Origin: Candidatus Nitrotoga sp. LAW
GTDB taxonomy: Bacteria; Pseudomonadota; Gammaproteobacteria; Burkholderiales; Gallionellaceae
NCBI GenBank assembly: GCA_003402315.1
Contig: QFXI01000028.1
Location: 1-64,000, forward strand
Length of the DNA: 64,000 nucleotides
Direction: 5' to 3'
Positions within the stretch are counted from its first letter, which is position 1; every line of letters starts with the position of its first letter. The translations under genes were made by a program, and so were the position numbers. The notes under the pieces were generated by a model that was given only the letters and a program-made list of their open reading frames with translations, did no database searches and was not told the DNA's origin. Positions 50,297 through 59,079 of this stretch are shown here, in pieces.

Positions 50297-51337
50297 TCAG
50301 GGTGTTAGCGCGTTATCCAACAATTGCACAGGCAGTTGGGTTCGCATCACTAGAGCGTAGGCTACTTTGTCAAAAGTACGGAATACAAATAACAGGCCAT
50401 AACGTACATCCGGCAGGATGAAGGTTTCCCCTTTTTCCTTTACCACATCTCCCTTGCGATATAGCGCCAGTACATGGCCATTTTCTAGGCCATCACGAAG
50501 CCCTTTGTTGAGGGTTACGATAGAATGTTGGCCCGCTTGGGAAACGCCCATGTAAATAGAAATCACGCGTGCCGCAATCTGGCTGTCTGGAACGCGGGGT
50601 ATATAGCTTCCGGCAAATTCATTGGAAGCTTGGATAAGTCGATCCCCTTTGTTAATTTCCTTAAGTGCTTTGGTGATCTTAAGCGTGCTGATATTGGCGA
50701 ACTTTTCGACTTCTGCATCACCCAAGTAAACCGCTTCATATCCCAACACTTCTTTGTTATCCGGGTCAAGCAATGTTTTGCCCGGGCGGTAAATTTGCCA
50801 CAGTACCCCGTGGTCTTTAGACAGGCCGTTAGCGTACGCTATGTCTCCGCTGCCCAAAAGGACGCGTTTTTCGTAGGTGCCAACTATGGCTGGTGCGTTA
50901 GTTAGCAAATCTTTCTCAATTATTAGTGGCCTGCTTAGAAAAGGTTCGATGGCACTAGCTGGAATACTGGGGATTGCGTTGTGTTCACTACCTTGCACGT
51001 GCACCTGGGGGGAAATTTTTACACTGTCTGATTTGCCTGCTTCGGCCGTTTCTTCGACTTTTTTAATTTTACCGATGTGCAGTGTACCGTTTGTACGATC
51101 CAAATGAACCACGTCACCAGGATAAATCCAGTGTGGATTTTTAATGGTGTCTTTGTTCAAACCCCAGATTTGTGGCCATTGCCATGGGTCCTTGAAAAAT
51201 TTGGCGGAGATGTCCCACAGCGTGTCGCCTTTCACCACAATATGACTATCCGGTGCATTGTCATGGATTTTAACCGTGTCAGCGAAGGCGAAGGTGGGTA
51301 ATAAACAGCAAATCAGCGATATAATGGTCTTATGCAT
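50297..51337 (-). CDS. LysM domain periplasmic protein
   Basis: The 346-residue protein has a signal peptide (KTIISLICCLLPTFAFA) and one LysM domain (HIVVKGDTLWDISAKFFKDP, followed by WPQIWGLNKDTIKNPHWIYP, about residues 36-85) that binds glycan strands. The rest has two repeats of a beta-rich domain without known enzyme motifs. The ATG at 51337 follows a ggag site; the open frame extends 26 codons upstream without homology. This gene-dprA-smg-topA order is common in betaproteobacteria. It diverges from def. Confidence 0.9.
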   Translation of the reverse strand: MHKTIISLICCLLPTFAFADTVKIHDNAPDSHIVVKGDTLWDISAKFFKDPWQWPQIWGLNKDTIKNPHWIYPGDVVHLDRTNGTLHIGKIKKVEETAEAGKSDSVKISPQVHVQGSEHNAIPSIPASAIEPFLSRPLIIEKDLLTNAPAIVGTYEKRVLLGSGDIAYANGLSKDHGVLWQIYRPGKTLLDPDNKEVLGYEAVYLGDAEVEKFANISTLKITKALKEINKGDRLIQASNEFAGSYIPRVPDSQIAARVISIYMGVSQAGQHSIVTLNKGLRDGLENGHVLALYRKGDVVKEKGETFILPDVRYGLLFVFRTFDKVAYALVMRTQLPVQLLDNALTP

Positions 51338-51474
51338 GAAAACTCCATTTTGCGTGGAAACCCAGTTTTTAGAAGCTAGGTTGAGGACAACAGGTATTGC
51401 AAGATATTCATGCAATAAGCTTTAAATTCTGCCCCTAGTTATTTAAATTAGCAAGCATTGATGGCAATTCTACT

Positions 51475-51978
51475 ATGGCAATTCTACAAATATTGCAATA
51501 TCCGGATGAGCGGTTACATACCGTCGCAGTTCCAGTACATGCGGTAACTGCGGCTACCCGCAAGCTGGCCTCTGATATGGCCGAAACAATGTATGCTGCG
51601 CCGGGAGTCGGGCTGGCCGCGACTCAGGTAAATGTACATCAACAGATCATTGTGATAGACATTTCTGAGACCCAGGATCAGTTGTTGGTGTTCGTTAATC
51701 CGGAAATTATTGCCAGCAGTGGTGAGAGCGTATGCGAGGAGGGCTGTTTGTCGGTTCCTGGCGTATATGAAAAAATACGCCGCGCCGAACATGTCACCGT
51801 GCGCGCACTAAATATGCAAGGTGAATCTTTCACGCTTGAAGCGGACGGGTTGCTGGCGATCTGTATTCAACATGAGATGGATCATCTTAAGGGCAAGGTG
51901 TTTGTTGAGTATCTTTCGCCGCTCAAACAGTCCCGTCTTCGGACTAAGCTTAAGAAACGTCGCCGTGAAACGATGTAG
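51475..51978 (+). CDS. def: Peptide deformylase
   Basis: Def removes the formyl group from the N-terminus of new proteins. The 167-residue metalloenzyme shows all three motifs: GVGLAATQ near residue 45, EGCLSVPG with the metal cysteine near residue 90, and HEMDH with the two metal histidines near residue 132. The start region is a 14-base tandem copy (atggcaattctact at 51461 and again at 51475); only the second ATG is in frame. fmt follows in the same orientation about 100 bases later. Confidence 0.97.
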   Translation: MAILQILQYPDERLHTVAVPVHAVTAATRKLASDMAETMYAAPGVGLAATQVNVHQQIIVIDISETQDQLLVFVNPEIIASSGESVCEEGCLSVPGVYEKIRRAEHVTVRALNMQGESFTLEADGLLAICIQHEMDHLKGKVFVEYLSPLKQSRLRTKLKKRRRETM

Positions 51979-52029
51979 GTACTTCAAAAATATGTCTTGC
52001 TCAAGCTTTTGTGTAACGTCTTGCCTTGA

Positions 52030-52062
52030 ATGAAAGCCGTCATTAATTTAAAGGTGCCCTGA
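52030..52062 (+). CDS. Ten-codon mini-ORF before fmt
   Basis: An ATG at 52030 opens a frame MKAVINLKVP that stops at TGA 52060-52062, just in front of the region where fmt translation must begin. It is in a different frame from fmt. It could be a leader whose termination lets ribosomes restart at a weak fmt start. This is inference; the frame could be chance. Confidence 0.3.
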   Translation: MKAVINLKVP

Positions 52063-52076
52063 TAATCAACTCTTCC

Positions 52077-53012
52077 TTAAAGATCATTTTTGCGGGCACT
52101 CCAGATTTCGCCGCCACCGCACTAGAGGCGTTACTGGCACAACAATTTTCTGTGGTCGCGGTGTTGACCCAGCCCGACAGGCCTGCTGGCCGCGGTATGC
52201 GGCTCACAGCCAGCCCAGTTAAACAACTTGCCTTGGCGCGTAGCCTGCCTCTGTTACAGCCTGTTTCATTAAAATTTGTTGATGTGCAACAAGAGCTTGC
52301 CAATTATGCGGCGGATGTAATGGTGGTGGCGGCTTATGGGTTAATACTGCCATCAGCGTTACTACAGTTGCCACGTTACGGCTGCCTGAATATCCACGCT
52401 TCACTATTACCGCGCTGGCGCGGTGCGGCACCTATTCAGCGCGCTATTCTGGCGGGTGATGACAAAACCGGTGTCACCATTATGCAAATGGACGCTGGGC
52501 TCGATACGGGCGACATGTTGCTTAAAAAATCCTGTTTGATCACTGCGCGTGACACCACGCAAATATTGCATGACAAATTGGCGAAGCTGGGTGCTGAAGC
52601 TATCGTCGAGACATTGTGCCTGTTAGAGCAAGGACAACTAAAGCCAGTGCCGCAGAATGCGGCCGAAGCAACGTATGCCGCCAAACTCAGTAAAACAGAA
52701 GCGCTTATTGACTGGTCAGAAAATGCCACGCAGATCATACGCGCAGTGTATGCCTACAACCCTTTCCCTGTTGCATATACCATTCTTAATGGAGTACCTG
52801 TCAAAATCTGGCAGGCCAGTGTGCGCGACGGGGCTGAAGGTGAAGCGGGAGTCGTGCTGGCTATAGAAAAAAACGGCATTATTGTGGCATGTGGCCAAGG
52901 GGCGTTATGCCTTGAAGTATTGCAGCGCCAGAATGCTAAGGCGTTGCCTGCAATGCAATTTATGCAGGGGTTTACAGTGCATCCCGGCGACCATTGTACT
53001 TCACTCCCCTGA
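52077..53012 (+). CDS. fmt: Methionyl-tRNA formyltransferase, without canonical start codon
   Basis: Fmt formylates initiator Met-tRNA using 10-formyl-tetrahydrofolate. The protein is clear and complete: KIIFAGTPDFAATALEALLA at the start, LTQPDRPAGRGMRL, the catalytic region NIHASLLPRWRGAAPIQRAI with Asn-x-His, and DAGLDTGDML. The conserved N-terminus begins at the AAG of 52080, but the codon before it is TTA, and no ATG, GTG or TTG occurs in frame back to the stop at 52044. The start is drawn at the TTA only because it aligns with the family. ATA 52062 or ATC 52065 behind aaggtg (52051-52056) would give good spacing; CTG 52059 is another option. The first in-frame GTG (52152) would cut off the folate-binding start. 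rsmB follows one base after its stop. Confidence 0.9.
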   Translation, partial: LKIIFAGTPDFAATALEALLAQQFSVVAVLTQPDRPAGRGMRLTASPVKQLALARSLPLLQPVSLKFVDVQQELANYAADVMVVAAYGLILPSALLQLPRYGCLNIHASLLPRWRGAAPIQRAILAGDDKTGVTIMQMDAGLDTGDMLLKKSCLITARDTTQILHDKLAKLGAEAIVETLCLLEQGQLKPVPQNAAEATYAAKLSKTEALIDWSENATQIIRAVYAYNPFPVAYTILNGVPVKIWQASVRDGAEGEAGVVLAIEKNGIIVACGQGALCLEVLQRQNAKALPAMQFMQGFTVHPGDHCTSLP

Positions 53013-53013
53013 T

Positions 53014-54300
53014 ATGCATACCGCACAATGGGGTGCCAGCCAAGTTGTCTGCCAAGTGTTGGCTGGACGTAATCTAAGTCAAACATTGAGTGCTGCTTTG
53101 CAGGCTATACCTGGGCAAATTGTGCCCGAATTGACACCACAACAACGTGGTGCATTACAGGATTTGAGTTATGGTACGCTGCGTTTTTACGGTCAGTTAG
53201 CGTGCGTGCTGGATCAACTGTTGCATAAGCCGGTGCAGGATTCGCAACTACGTTGCTTGTTATTAGTGGCTTTGTATCAACTGCTGTATACCAAAGCTGC
53301 GCCCCATGCGGTGGTAGATCATGCCGTACGCGCTGTGCGAAAGTGCAATGCAGCAGCTGGAGGATTGGCAAATGCGGTATTGCGCAATTTTTTGCGCAAC
53401 CGTGAGGCCTTACTTGTAGCCGCGACCACGAGCGAGGAGGGCCGCTATGCCTATCCGCAATGGTGGATAAGTGCAGTCCAGGCGCAATATGGAATGCATT
53501 CGGAGGCTATCTTGCTAGCGGGTAACCAGCATCCGCCCATGACACTGCGTGTGAATTGTCGACGTATGAGCGCAGCGGATTATCTGGCATTGCTTGCGCA
53601 GCATGATATTCAGGCTCGCTTGATCGGGCCAGATGCTGTGCTGTTGAAAACGCCTCTCCCGGTAAATAAGTTACCAGGATTTTGCGATGGTTTAGTGTCA
53701 GTGCAGGATGCTGGGGCGCAATACGCAGCACGCTTGTTGGATGTGCAAGACGGTATGCGGGTGCTTGATGCGTGCGCTGCGCCGGGCGGGAAAAGTACCC
53801 ACCTACTGGAGCTGGCGCAATTGGAACTGCTTGCTTTAGACAATAATGCGCAACGCTTGGAACGGGTACGTGAAAACTTGCAACGTCTACAATTACATGC
53901 GCAGCTGCAAAATGGTGATGCGGCACAACCCGATAGTTGGTGGGATGGCAAACCATTCCACCGAATTTTGGCCGATGTACCTTGCTCCGCCTCTGGCGTG
54001 GTGCGGCGCCATCCCGATATAAAATGGTTGCGCCGTCCGGGCGATATCAATGGATTCGCGCAACAACAGTTGCAAATTCTTTGCGCATTGTGGCGGTTGC
54101 TGGAAAGGGATGGGAAGCTGCTATATGTAACCTGCTCTATTTTTGCGCGGGAAAACCAGCAAGTTATTAATGAATTTTTAAATCAGCATGATGATGGCAA
54201 GCAATTGCCGCTGCCTATGCCCAATTTAAATGAAGGTCAAATTTTCCCGGATGACCAGCGCGATGGTTTCTTTTATGCATTACTGCAAAAGCACGCATAG
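53014..54300 (+). CDS. rsmB: 16S rRNA m5C967 methyltransferase RsmB
   Basis: RsmB methylates cytosine 967 of 16S rRNA. The 428-residue protein has an N-terminal NusB-like domain (PQQRGALQDLSYGTLRFYGQ) and a Rossmann methyltransferase domain with the SAM motif LDACAAPGGKSTHLLEL near residue 250. The two cysteines of this family are in DVPCSASGVVRRHPDIKW (release) and LYVTCSIFARENQQ (catalysis). The ATG at 53014 is one base after the fmt stop. The 3' end overlaps the next gene by 26 bases. Confidence 0.96.
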   Translation: MHTAQWGASQVVCQVLAGRNLSQTLSAALQAIPGQIVPELTPQQRGALQDLSYGTLRFYGQLACVLDQLLHKPVQDSQLRCLLLVALYQLLYTKAAPHAVVDHAVRAVRKCNAAAGGLANAVLRNFLRNREALLVAATTSEEGRYAYPQWWISAVQAQYGMHSEAILLAGNQHPPMTLRVNCRRMSAADYLALLAQHDIQARLIGPDAVLLKTPLPVNKLPGFCDGLVSVQDAGAQYAARLLDVQDGMRVLDACAAPGGKSTHLLELAQLELLALDNNAQRLERVRENLQRLQLHAQLQNGDAAQPDSWWDGKPFHRILADVPCSASGVVRRHPDIKWLRRPGDINGFAQQQLQILCALWRLLERDGKLLYVTCSIFARENQQVINEFLNQHDDGKQLPLPMPNLNEGQIFPDDQRDGFFYALLQKHA

Positions 54301-54904
54301 CCTGGCGCGATCGCTGGCTGTGCTGCTGGCATTATGGCTAAGTATTTCGGTCGTCTGTGCCGAGGGCATCACGGTGCGTAAAACGGAGGTACGGTTGTCT
54401 GACGGCAGCTACCAGCTTTCGGCTGATTTCGATATTGGCTTAAATTTTATTGTAGATCAAGCGCTAACGCGCGGTGTTCCGTTGTATTTTATTACCGAGT
54501 TTACCCTGACCCGTTCGCGTTGGTACTGGCTGGACGAAGTTATCGTAAAAAATGAACAAACTGCCAAATTATCTTACAACAAACTGACGCGCCAATACCG
54601 TATTACGCGTGGCTCGCTGTTTCAAAATTTCTCTAGTTTGGGCGATGCACTGCGTATCATCAGTCATCAGTCCGCTGCACCTATTGATGCTACGTTGCTC
54701 CAGAATAATGACAATTATATGACGGCGTTACTACTTCAAAAGGGAGATTACATTGCCGCTACGCGAATGCGTCTGGATGTAACACAGCTGCCCAAACCGC
54801 TGCAAGTCAATGCTTTGGCAACACAAGATTGGAACTTTGATTCCAATTGGTATCGCTGGATAGTGCGCCCCCCCGTATCTGCCGCAGACCGCGAAAGTGA
54901 GTAG
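54275..54904 (+). CDS. DUF4390 protein, secreted
   Basis: The 209-residue protein has a signal peptide (LARSLAVLLALWLSISVVCA) and a beta-rich DUF4390 domain (LSDGSYQLSADFDIGLNF, WYWLDEVIVKNEQTAKLSYN, RQYRITRGSLFQNFSSL). Its function is unknown, but it stands between rsmB and ntrY in many betaproteobacteria and may sense or help the kinase; that is inference from gene order. It starts inside rsmB (26-base overlap) and ends 3 bases before ntrY. Confidence 0.85.
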   Translation: MHYCKSTHSLARSLAVLLALWLSISVVCAEGITVRKTEVRLSDGSYQLSADFDIGLNFIVDQALTRGVPLYFITEFTLTRSRWYWLDEVIVKNEQTAKLSYNKLTRQYRITRGSLFQNFSSLGDALRIISHQSAAPIDATLLQNNDNYMTALLLQKGDYIAATRMRLDVTQLPKPLQVNALATQDWNFDSNWYRWIVRPPVSAADRESE

Positions 54905-54907
54905 GCA

Positions 54908-57031
54908 GTGAAGTATTTAATTTTCATCAGTGCACTGCTCGGCAGTTTTCTGCTTTATCTGCTGTCAAGCGCCAGCGCCAATACTGAGCTGTTTTCTCGC
55001 AACTACTATGTGCTGCTGGCTTTGGCCGGGGTTCTGGCATCGTACTTAACCGTGCTGGTTGGCTATCAATTATGGCAGTTACGCGGCAAGCTTAAGGCAC
55101 AAGTATTTGGCGCGAAACTTACCCTGCGCCTGACACTATTTTTCATATTGATTGCGATCTTGCCTGGTTTGCTGGTGTATGCAGTTTCGGTACAGTTTCT
55201 TGATAAGAGTATCGAATCGTGGTTTGACCTTCGGGTAGAAAAAGCATTAGAGGGTGGTTTGAATTTGGGCCGAAATGCGCTGGAAACGGGTCTCAATGAA
55301 CTGAGCAAAAAAGGCCAGTCCACCGCCCTGTTACTTGCCAAACAATCTCCGGGCCAATACACAAAAACGTTGGCCCAACTAATAAGCAAAGGTACGGCCC
55401 AGGATGTTGCATTGTTTAACAAAAGCGGAAAGCTACTTGCGTTTGCCAGTAGTAGCCGCAAGCCGCCTCCAGATGCGCCGGATGCAGGAATGCTGCGTGA
55501 GGCAGGCCAGCAGGGGCTGCATAGCATTATTGATACACTGCCTGATAACAGCCTGATATTACGTGCGTTGGTGTTGGTTAAGCCACAACGATCGTTGGCG
55601 GGGGCGCGTATCCTGCAGCTGATACAGCCCGTGCCCAAGCAGCTTGCCGCTGACGCAGAAATGGTACGGGCGGTTTATCGCGATTACCAGGAGCTGTCAC
55701 TGTCCCGTTTGGGATTGAAGCGCTTATATGGCATCACATTGACGCTATCACTGTTGATTGTATTGTTGAGCGCGGTGTCAGCCGCTTTTTTTATCAGTGA
55801 TCGCCTAAGCGCACCGCTCGCGGCGCTAGCCGAAGGCACACGGGCGGTAGCGCAAGGCGATTTTTCGCGGCAGCATCCAATTAAAAGCAGTGATGAGTTG
55901 GGTGCCCTGACCGGGCTATTCAACCAGATGACATTACAACTGGCCGATGCAAAAACCACGAGCGAGCAACAACAACGCCAAGCGGAAGATGCTAAAGCCT
56001 ACCTGGAAAGCATGCTGGCACACCTATCGTCTGGCGTTTTAGTAGTGGATGAGCAATTCAGGCTGCGTTCTGTCAACAGTAGTGCGGCGCAGATACTTGG
56101 GGCATCGCTCCTGGATATGCAGGATGTACCTTTAGCGGAAATCGCCGTGCGGCATCCCCTGTTACGTTCCTTTTCCGATGCGGTCATGCAGGCGTTTAAT
56201 GAAGTGGTAAGCGGCGAATGGCAGCGTCAGATTGAGCGGCTCAGCAAGAATGGTGATCAGATATTATTAATGCGCGGTACCCGGCTATCTACAGCGACGG
56301 ACAATAGCTACGTAGTGGTGTTCGACGATATTACCCATTTGTTGCAAGCGGAACGTCAGGCCGCGTGGGGCGAAGTGGCACGCCGCTTGGCGCACGAAAT
56401 CAAGAATCCGCTGACACCTATTCAATTGTCTGCGGAGCGCCTTCAGCATAAATTGAGCGCCAAGCTAGACGGTAGCGACGCACAACTATTACAGCGGGCC
56501 ACGCAGACTATCGTGAGTCAAGTAGCGGCCATGAAAAATATGGTAACGGAATTCGCCGATTATGCCCGGGCGCCCGCTCCCAAGTTGGTAGTGCTGGACA
56601 TGCATCAGCTACTACGTGAAGTGCTCGGGTTGTATGAAGCTAGCGGCAGTCCGATTATTTTGCGCTTGAATGCGGCCCAAGCTTGGGTGAAAGGGGATGC
56701 GACACGCTTGCGCCAAGTGATTCATAATTTGTTGCAGAATTCGTATGACGCTTTACAAAATGTGGCCCAACGGGAAATTATCGTAAGCACGGCAGAAGAA
56801 GGTGGCGCGCTAAAATTATGTGTGCAAGATAATGGCTGTGGTTTTCCTGAACATTTGCTGGCACGTGCTTTTGAACCTTACAGGACAACTAAACCCAAGG
56901 GTACCGGGTTAGGTTTGGCGATCGTGAAAAAAATTGTGGAAGAACACGGTGGCAGTATTGTTATTGAAAATGTAGCAGCCGGTGGAACGCGAGTAAGTGT
57001 TACCTTGCCCTTATTGATAGAGGTCGTGTAA
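54908..57031 (+). CDS. ntrY: NtrY-type membrane sensor histidine kinase
   Basis: The 707-residue kinase has two N-terminal membrane segments, a third and fourth around an extracytoplasmic domain (about residues 80-285), then HAMP (FFISDRLSAPLAALAEGTRA), PAS (SGVLVVDEQFRLRSVNSSAA), HisKA with the phospho-histidine in RLAHEIKNPLTPIQLSAERL, and HATPase with DNGCGFPEHLLARAFEPY and KGTGLGLAIVKKIVEEHGGS. It starts with GTG at 54908. NtrY-type kinases act in nitrogen or redox control. The cognate regulator follows 2 bases after the stop. Confidence 0.92.
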   Translation: MKYLIFISALLGSFLLYLLSSASANTELFSRNYYVLLALAGVLASYLTVLVGYQLWQLRGKLKAQVFGAKLTLRLTLFFILIAILPGLLVYAVSVQFLDKSIESWFDLRVEKALEGGLNLGRNALETGLNELSKKGQSTALLLAKQSPGQYTKTLAQLISKGTAQDVALFNKSGKLLAFASSSRKPPPDAPDAGMLREAGQQGLHSIIDTLPDNSLILRALVLVKPQRSLAGARILQLIQPVPKQLAADAEMVRAVYRDYQELSLSRLGLKRLYGITLTLSLLIVLLSAVSAAFFISDRLSAPLAALAEGTRAVAQGDFSRQHPIKSSDELGALTGLFNQMTLQLADAKTTSEQQQRQAEDAKAYLESMLAHLSSGVLVVDEQFRLRSVNSSAAQILGASLLDMQDVPLAEIAVRHPLLRSFSDAVMQAFNEVVSGEWQRQIERLSKNGDQILLMRGTRLSTATDNSYVVVFDDITHLLQAERQAAWGEVARRLAHEIKNPLTPIQLSAERLQHKLSAKLDGSDAQLLQRATQTIVSQVAAMKNMVTEFADYARAPAPKLVVLDMHQLLREVLGLYEASGSPIILRLNAAQAWVKGDATRLRQVIHNLLQNSYDALQNVAQREIIVSTAEEGGALKLCVQDNGCGFPEHLLARAFEPYRTTKPKGTGLGLAIVKKIVEEHGGSIVIENVAAGGTRVSVTLPLLIEVV

Positions 57032-57033
57032 AA

Positions 57034-57687
57034 ATGGCAACGAAAGAAATTCTAGTAGTCGATGATGAAATCGGAATACGCGAGTTGCTCTCGGAAATCT
57101 TGTTTGACGAAGGTTACCGTGTACATCTGGCTGAAAATGCTATCCAGGCCCGCGAGTTTCGCAGCCGGCAGGTTCCGGACTTGGTTTTGCTCGATATTTG
57201 GATGCCGAATACTGATGGCATCAGTCTGCTTAAAGAATGGGTAGATCAGAGCTTGTTGACCATGCCAGTGATCATGATGTCGGGGCATGGCACCATAGAA
57301 ACAGCGCTTGAGGCGACGCGCATCGGTGCGGTGGATTTCCTTGAAAAACCTATTGCGTTACAAAAATTGCTGGATACGGTTACCAAGGCAATCAGGTTGA
57401 GCGCAATTTCCTCTCCTCAGCAGGAAACTACATCAGCAGATTTAACTGACAAGGGAAGCGCTGCGGCTATTTGGGAAGCTGCGGCGCAATTTCCATTGCC
57501 GCTTGACTTGCCGTTGCGCGAAGCGCGCGAACATTTTGACAGCCTTTACTTTAGCTATCATATGCAGAAAGAAAACGGCAATATGACCCGCGTGGCAAAA
57601 AACGTTGGGTTGGAGCGTACCCATTTATACCGCAAATTAAAACAACTCGACGTTATGTTTACCAAGAAAGACTCGGACAAAAATTAA
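57034..57687 (+). CDS. ntrX: NtrX-type response regulator lacking the AAA+ domain
   Basis: The 217-residue protein has a receiver domain with D54 in PDLVLLDIWMPNTDGISL and the K-P pair in FLEKPIALQKLL, and a C-terminal Fis-type helix-turn-helix (GNMTRVAKNVGLERTHLYRK). The sigma-54-activating AAA+ domain of true NtrX is absent; only a short linker joins the two ends. This short form is common next to NtrY in betaproteobacteria, so it is probably normal and acts as an ordinary DNA-binding regulator. Confidence 0.9.
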   Translation: MATKEILVVDDEIGIRELLSEILFDEGYRVHLAENAIQAREFRSRQVPDLVLLDIWMPNTDGISLLKEWVDQSLLTMPVIMMSGHGTIETALEATRIGAVDFLEKPIALQKLLDTVTKAIRLSAISSPQQETTSADLTDKGSAAAIWEAAAQFPLPLDLPLREAREHFDSLYFSYHMQKENGNMTRVAKNVGLERTHLYRKLKQLDVMFTKKDSDKN

Positions 57688-57854
57688 CACTTTTAAATGG
57701 AAAAGCCAGTAATGCAGGCGGCAATCACAATCCCGTTAGTGTTTTTGTGCTGATAGAAGTAGGAATCAAGTATTTTTTCATTGCTTATCCACATATGGAA
57801 AAAGAATGTTTATTTTTCCTATCCGCTAACCCTTTATAAATAAAATATTTAATT

Positions 57855-58916
57855 ATGAACATAGTGCCGGCCGGAAGTAATAATCAGGATTTATCCATTA
57901 CAGATTTATCCCATATTTTGGAAGCAAAGCTTTTAGGGAAAAGTGTTGGCTTTGCTTATGTGATTTCCTACAAAGAAAAATTTGGAACGGGAAGTTCTGG
58001 GGGTTTTTGTAGGCTCCAACAAGATAAGCCAAGCCGGGCAATGACTATTTTTGAAGCCTATAACTGTGCCTCGGTAAGTAAGCCAATCAGTGCTGCTGCG
58101 CTTATGTTACTTTTATACAAAACTGATGGTGTTGGCCTAAACTCATTGATGTGGAATTACTTACCTTCACATTGGCCAAAAGGAACGGGTATTAAAACAA
58201 TTACTTTTAAAGAATTACTTACCCATGACTCTGGTTTTAGAACCAGTGCACGATCGTATTCCGACCTTAAAAAATTGGTGGCAGCGGGTATAAATAGCCA
58301 CGATAAAGAAGAAGGTTCTTATAACAACAGTAACTATGCGCTGCTTCGGCTTATTATTCCTAAACTCGCCAAATACCCTATTGCCTCTTTGAAAGGCAAA
58401 ACGGGAATTGAACTAGTATTAGGTGAACCAATTCAGGCCCAGGCATTTGCTGATGCGTATATAGATTATTTAAAGAAAAATTTATTTGATAAAGTCGGAA
58501 GTATGTTCGAGGTAGACTGCAATCAAAATGGAATTGAGCCTGCACTTTTTTATTCATTTACTGACCAAACATTAAAAGGAAAAAATATGGGCGACCAAAC
58601 CTTAAATGCAGGTTCGGGTGGCTGGGTAATGTCTACCGCGCAGATGGCCGATTTCTTTAGAACGCTGCATCATACTGAAGAAATAATGAAAAAATCATTG
58701 TCAGACAGGCTTATTGAGGAACACCTAGGTTATGGAATTGAAAAAATAGAAGGCTTGAATTGTTATTATAAATCAGGCCTTTCAAGTATTGATGGCCGCG
58801 ATTTTTGTTCATTAACGATGGGTTTTGAAAACGGTATTCAATTTGCAATGATGTCAACCTCAAGCCTGGGACTAAAGCATATTGCTTGGGACGCATTTAA
58901 AGACTGGTATCACTAA
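57855..58916 (+). CDS. Class C beta-lactamase-like serine hydrolase
   Basis: The 353-residue protein has the serine-lysine motif S73-V-S-K76 in NCASVSKPISAAAL, FKELLTHDSGFR as in this family, and a Y-x-N motif in GSYNNSNYALLRL near residue 156. These fit the beta-lactamase/D-aminopeptidase superfamily, whose members act as esterases, peptidases or lactamases. No signal peptide is seen. The gene is AT-rich and lysine-rich, unlike its neighbours, which points to transfer, perhaps from a Bacteroidetes-type donor (inference). It stands alone after ntrX. Confidence 0.8.
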   Translation: MNIVPAGSNNQDLSITDLSHILEAKLLGKSVGFAYVISYKEKFGTGSSGGFCRLQQDKPSRAMTIFEAYNCASVSKPISAAALMLLLYKTDGVGLNSLMWNYLPSHWPKGTGIKTITFKELLTHDSGFRTSARSYSDLKKLVAAGINSHDKEEGSYNNSNYALLRLIIPKLAKYPIASLKGKTGIELVLGEPIQAQAFADAYIDYLKKNLFDKVGSMFEVDCNQNGIEPALFYSFTDQTLKGKNMGDQTLNAGSGGWVMSTAQMADFFRTLHHTEEIMKKSLSDRLIEEHLGYGIEKIEGLNCYYKSGLSSIDGRDFCSLTMGFENGIQFAMMSTSSLGLKHIAWDAFKDWYH

Positions 58917-58989
58917 ATTTCACCCAAATTCACTATTGCAGTTTTCTTCCGCAACGGGAAAATAAATAAGTAGAGTAGAAGATAGGGTT

Positions 58990-59077
58990 TTCGTCAGTCC
59001 TCCCTCACCAAACCGTGCATGCGGTTGCGGGTTTTTGCTTCGTAGAAGCCCTGCCACCCCAATTCCCGCACACAGCT
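58990..59077 (-). other. Group II intron 3' end remnant (domain V/VI)
   Basis: On the minus strand, agctgtgtgcggg (59077-59065) can pair with ccgcatgcacggttt (59024-59010), leaving a two-base bulge as in the catalytic domain V of group II introns. The following ggtgagggagg is the usual link to domain VI. The GAAA-type tip is replaced by a 40-base segment, so the RNA would be inactive. No reverse transcriptase is nearby. It ends three bases from the ppk2 stop. Confidence 0.55.
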
Positions 59078-59079
59078 TT

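Noticed and set aside
55066-55638. Minus-strand frame of 190 codons
   Set aside because: Antisense to ntrY; low-complexity composition and no family match.
57034-57687. ntrX as a truncated pseudogene
   Set aside because: Receiver and Fis-type ends are both intact in one frame, and the short form is usual beside NtrY in betaproteobacteria.
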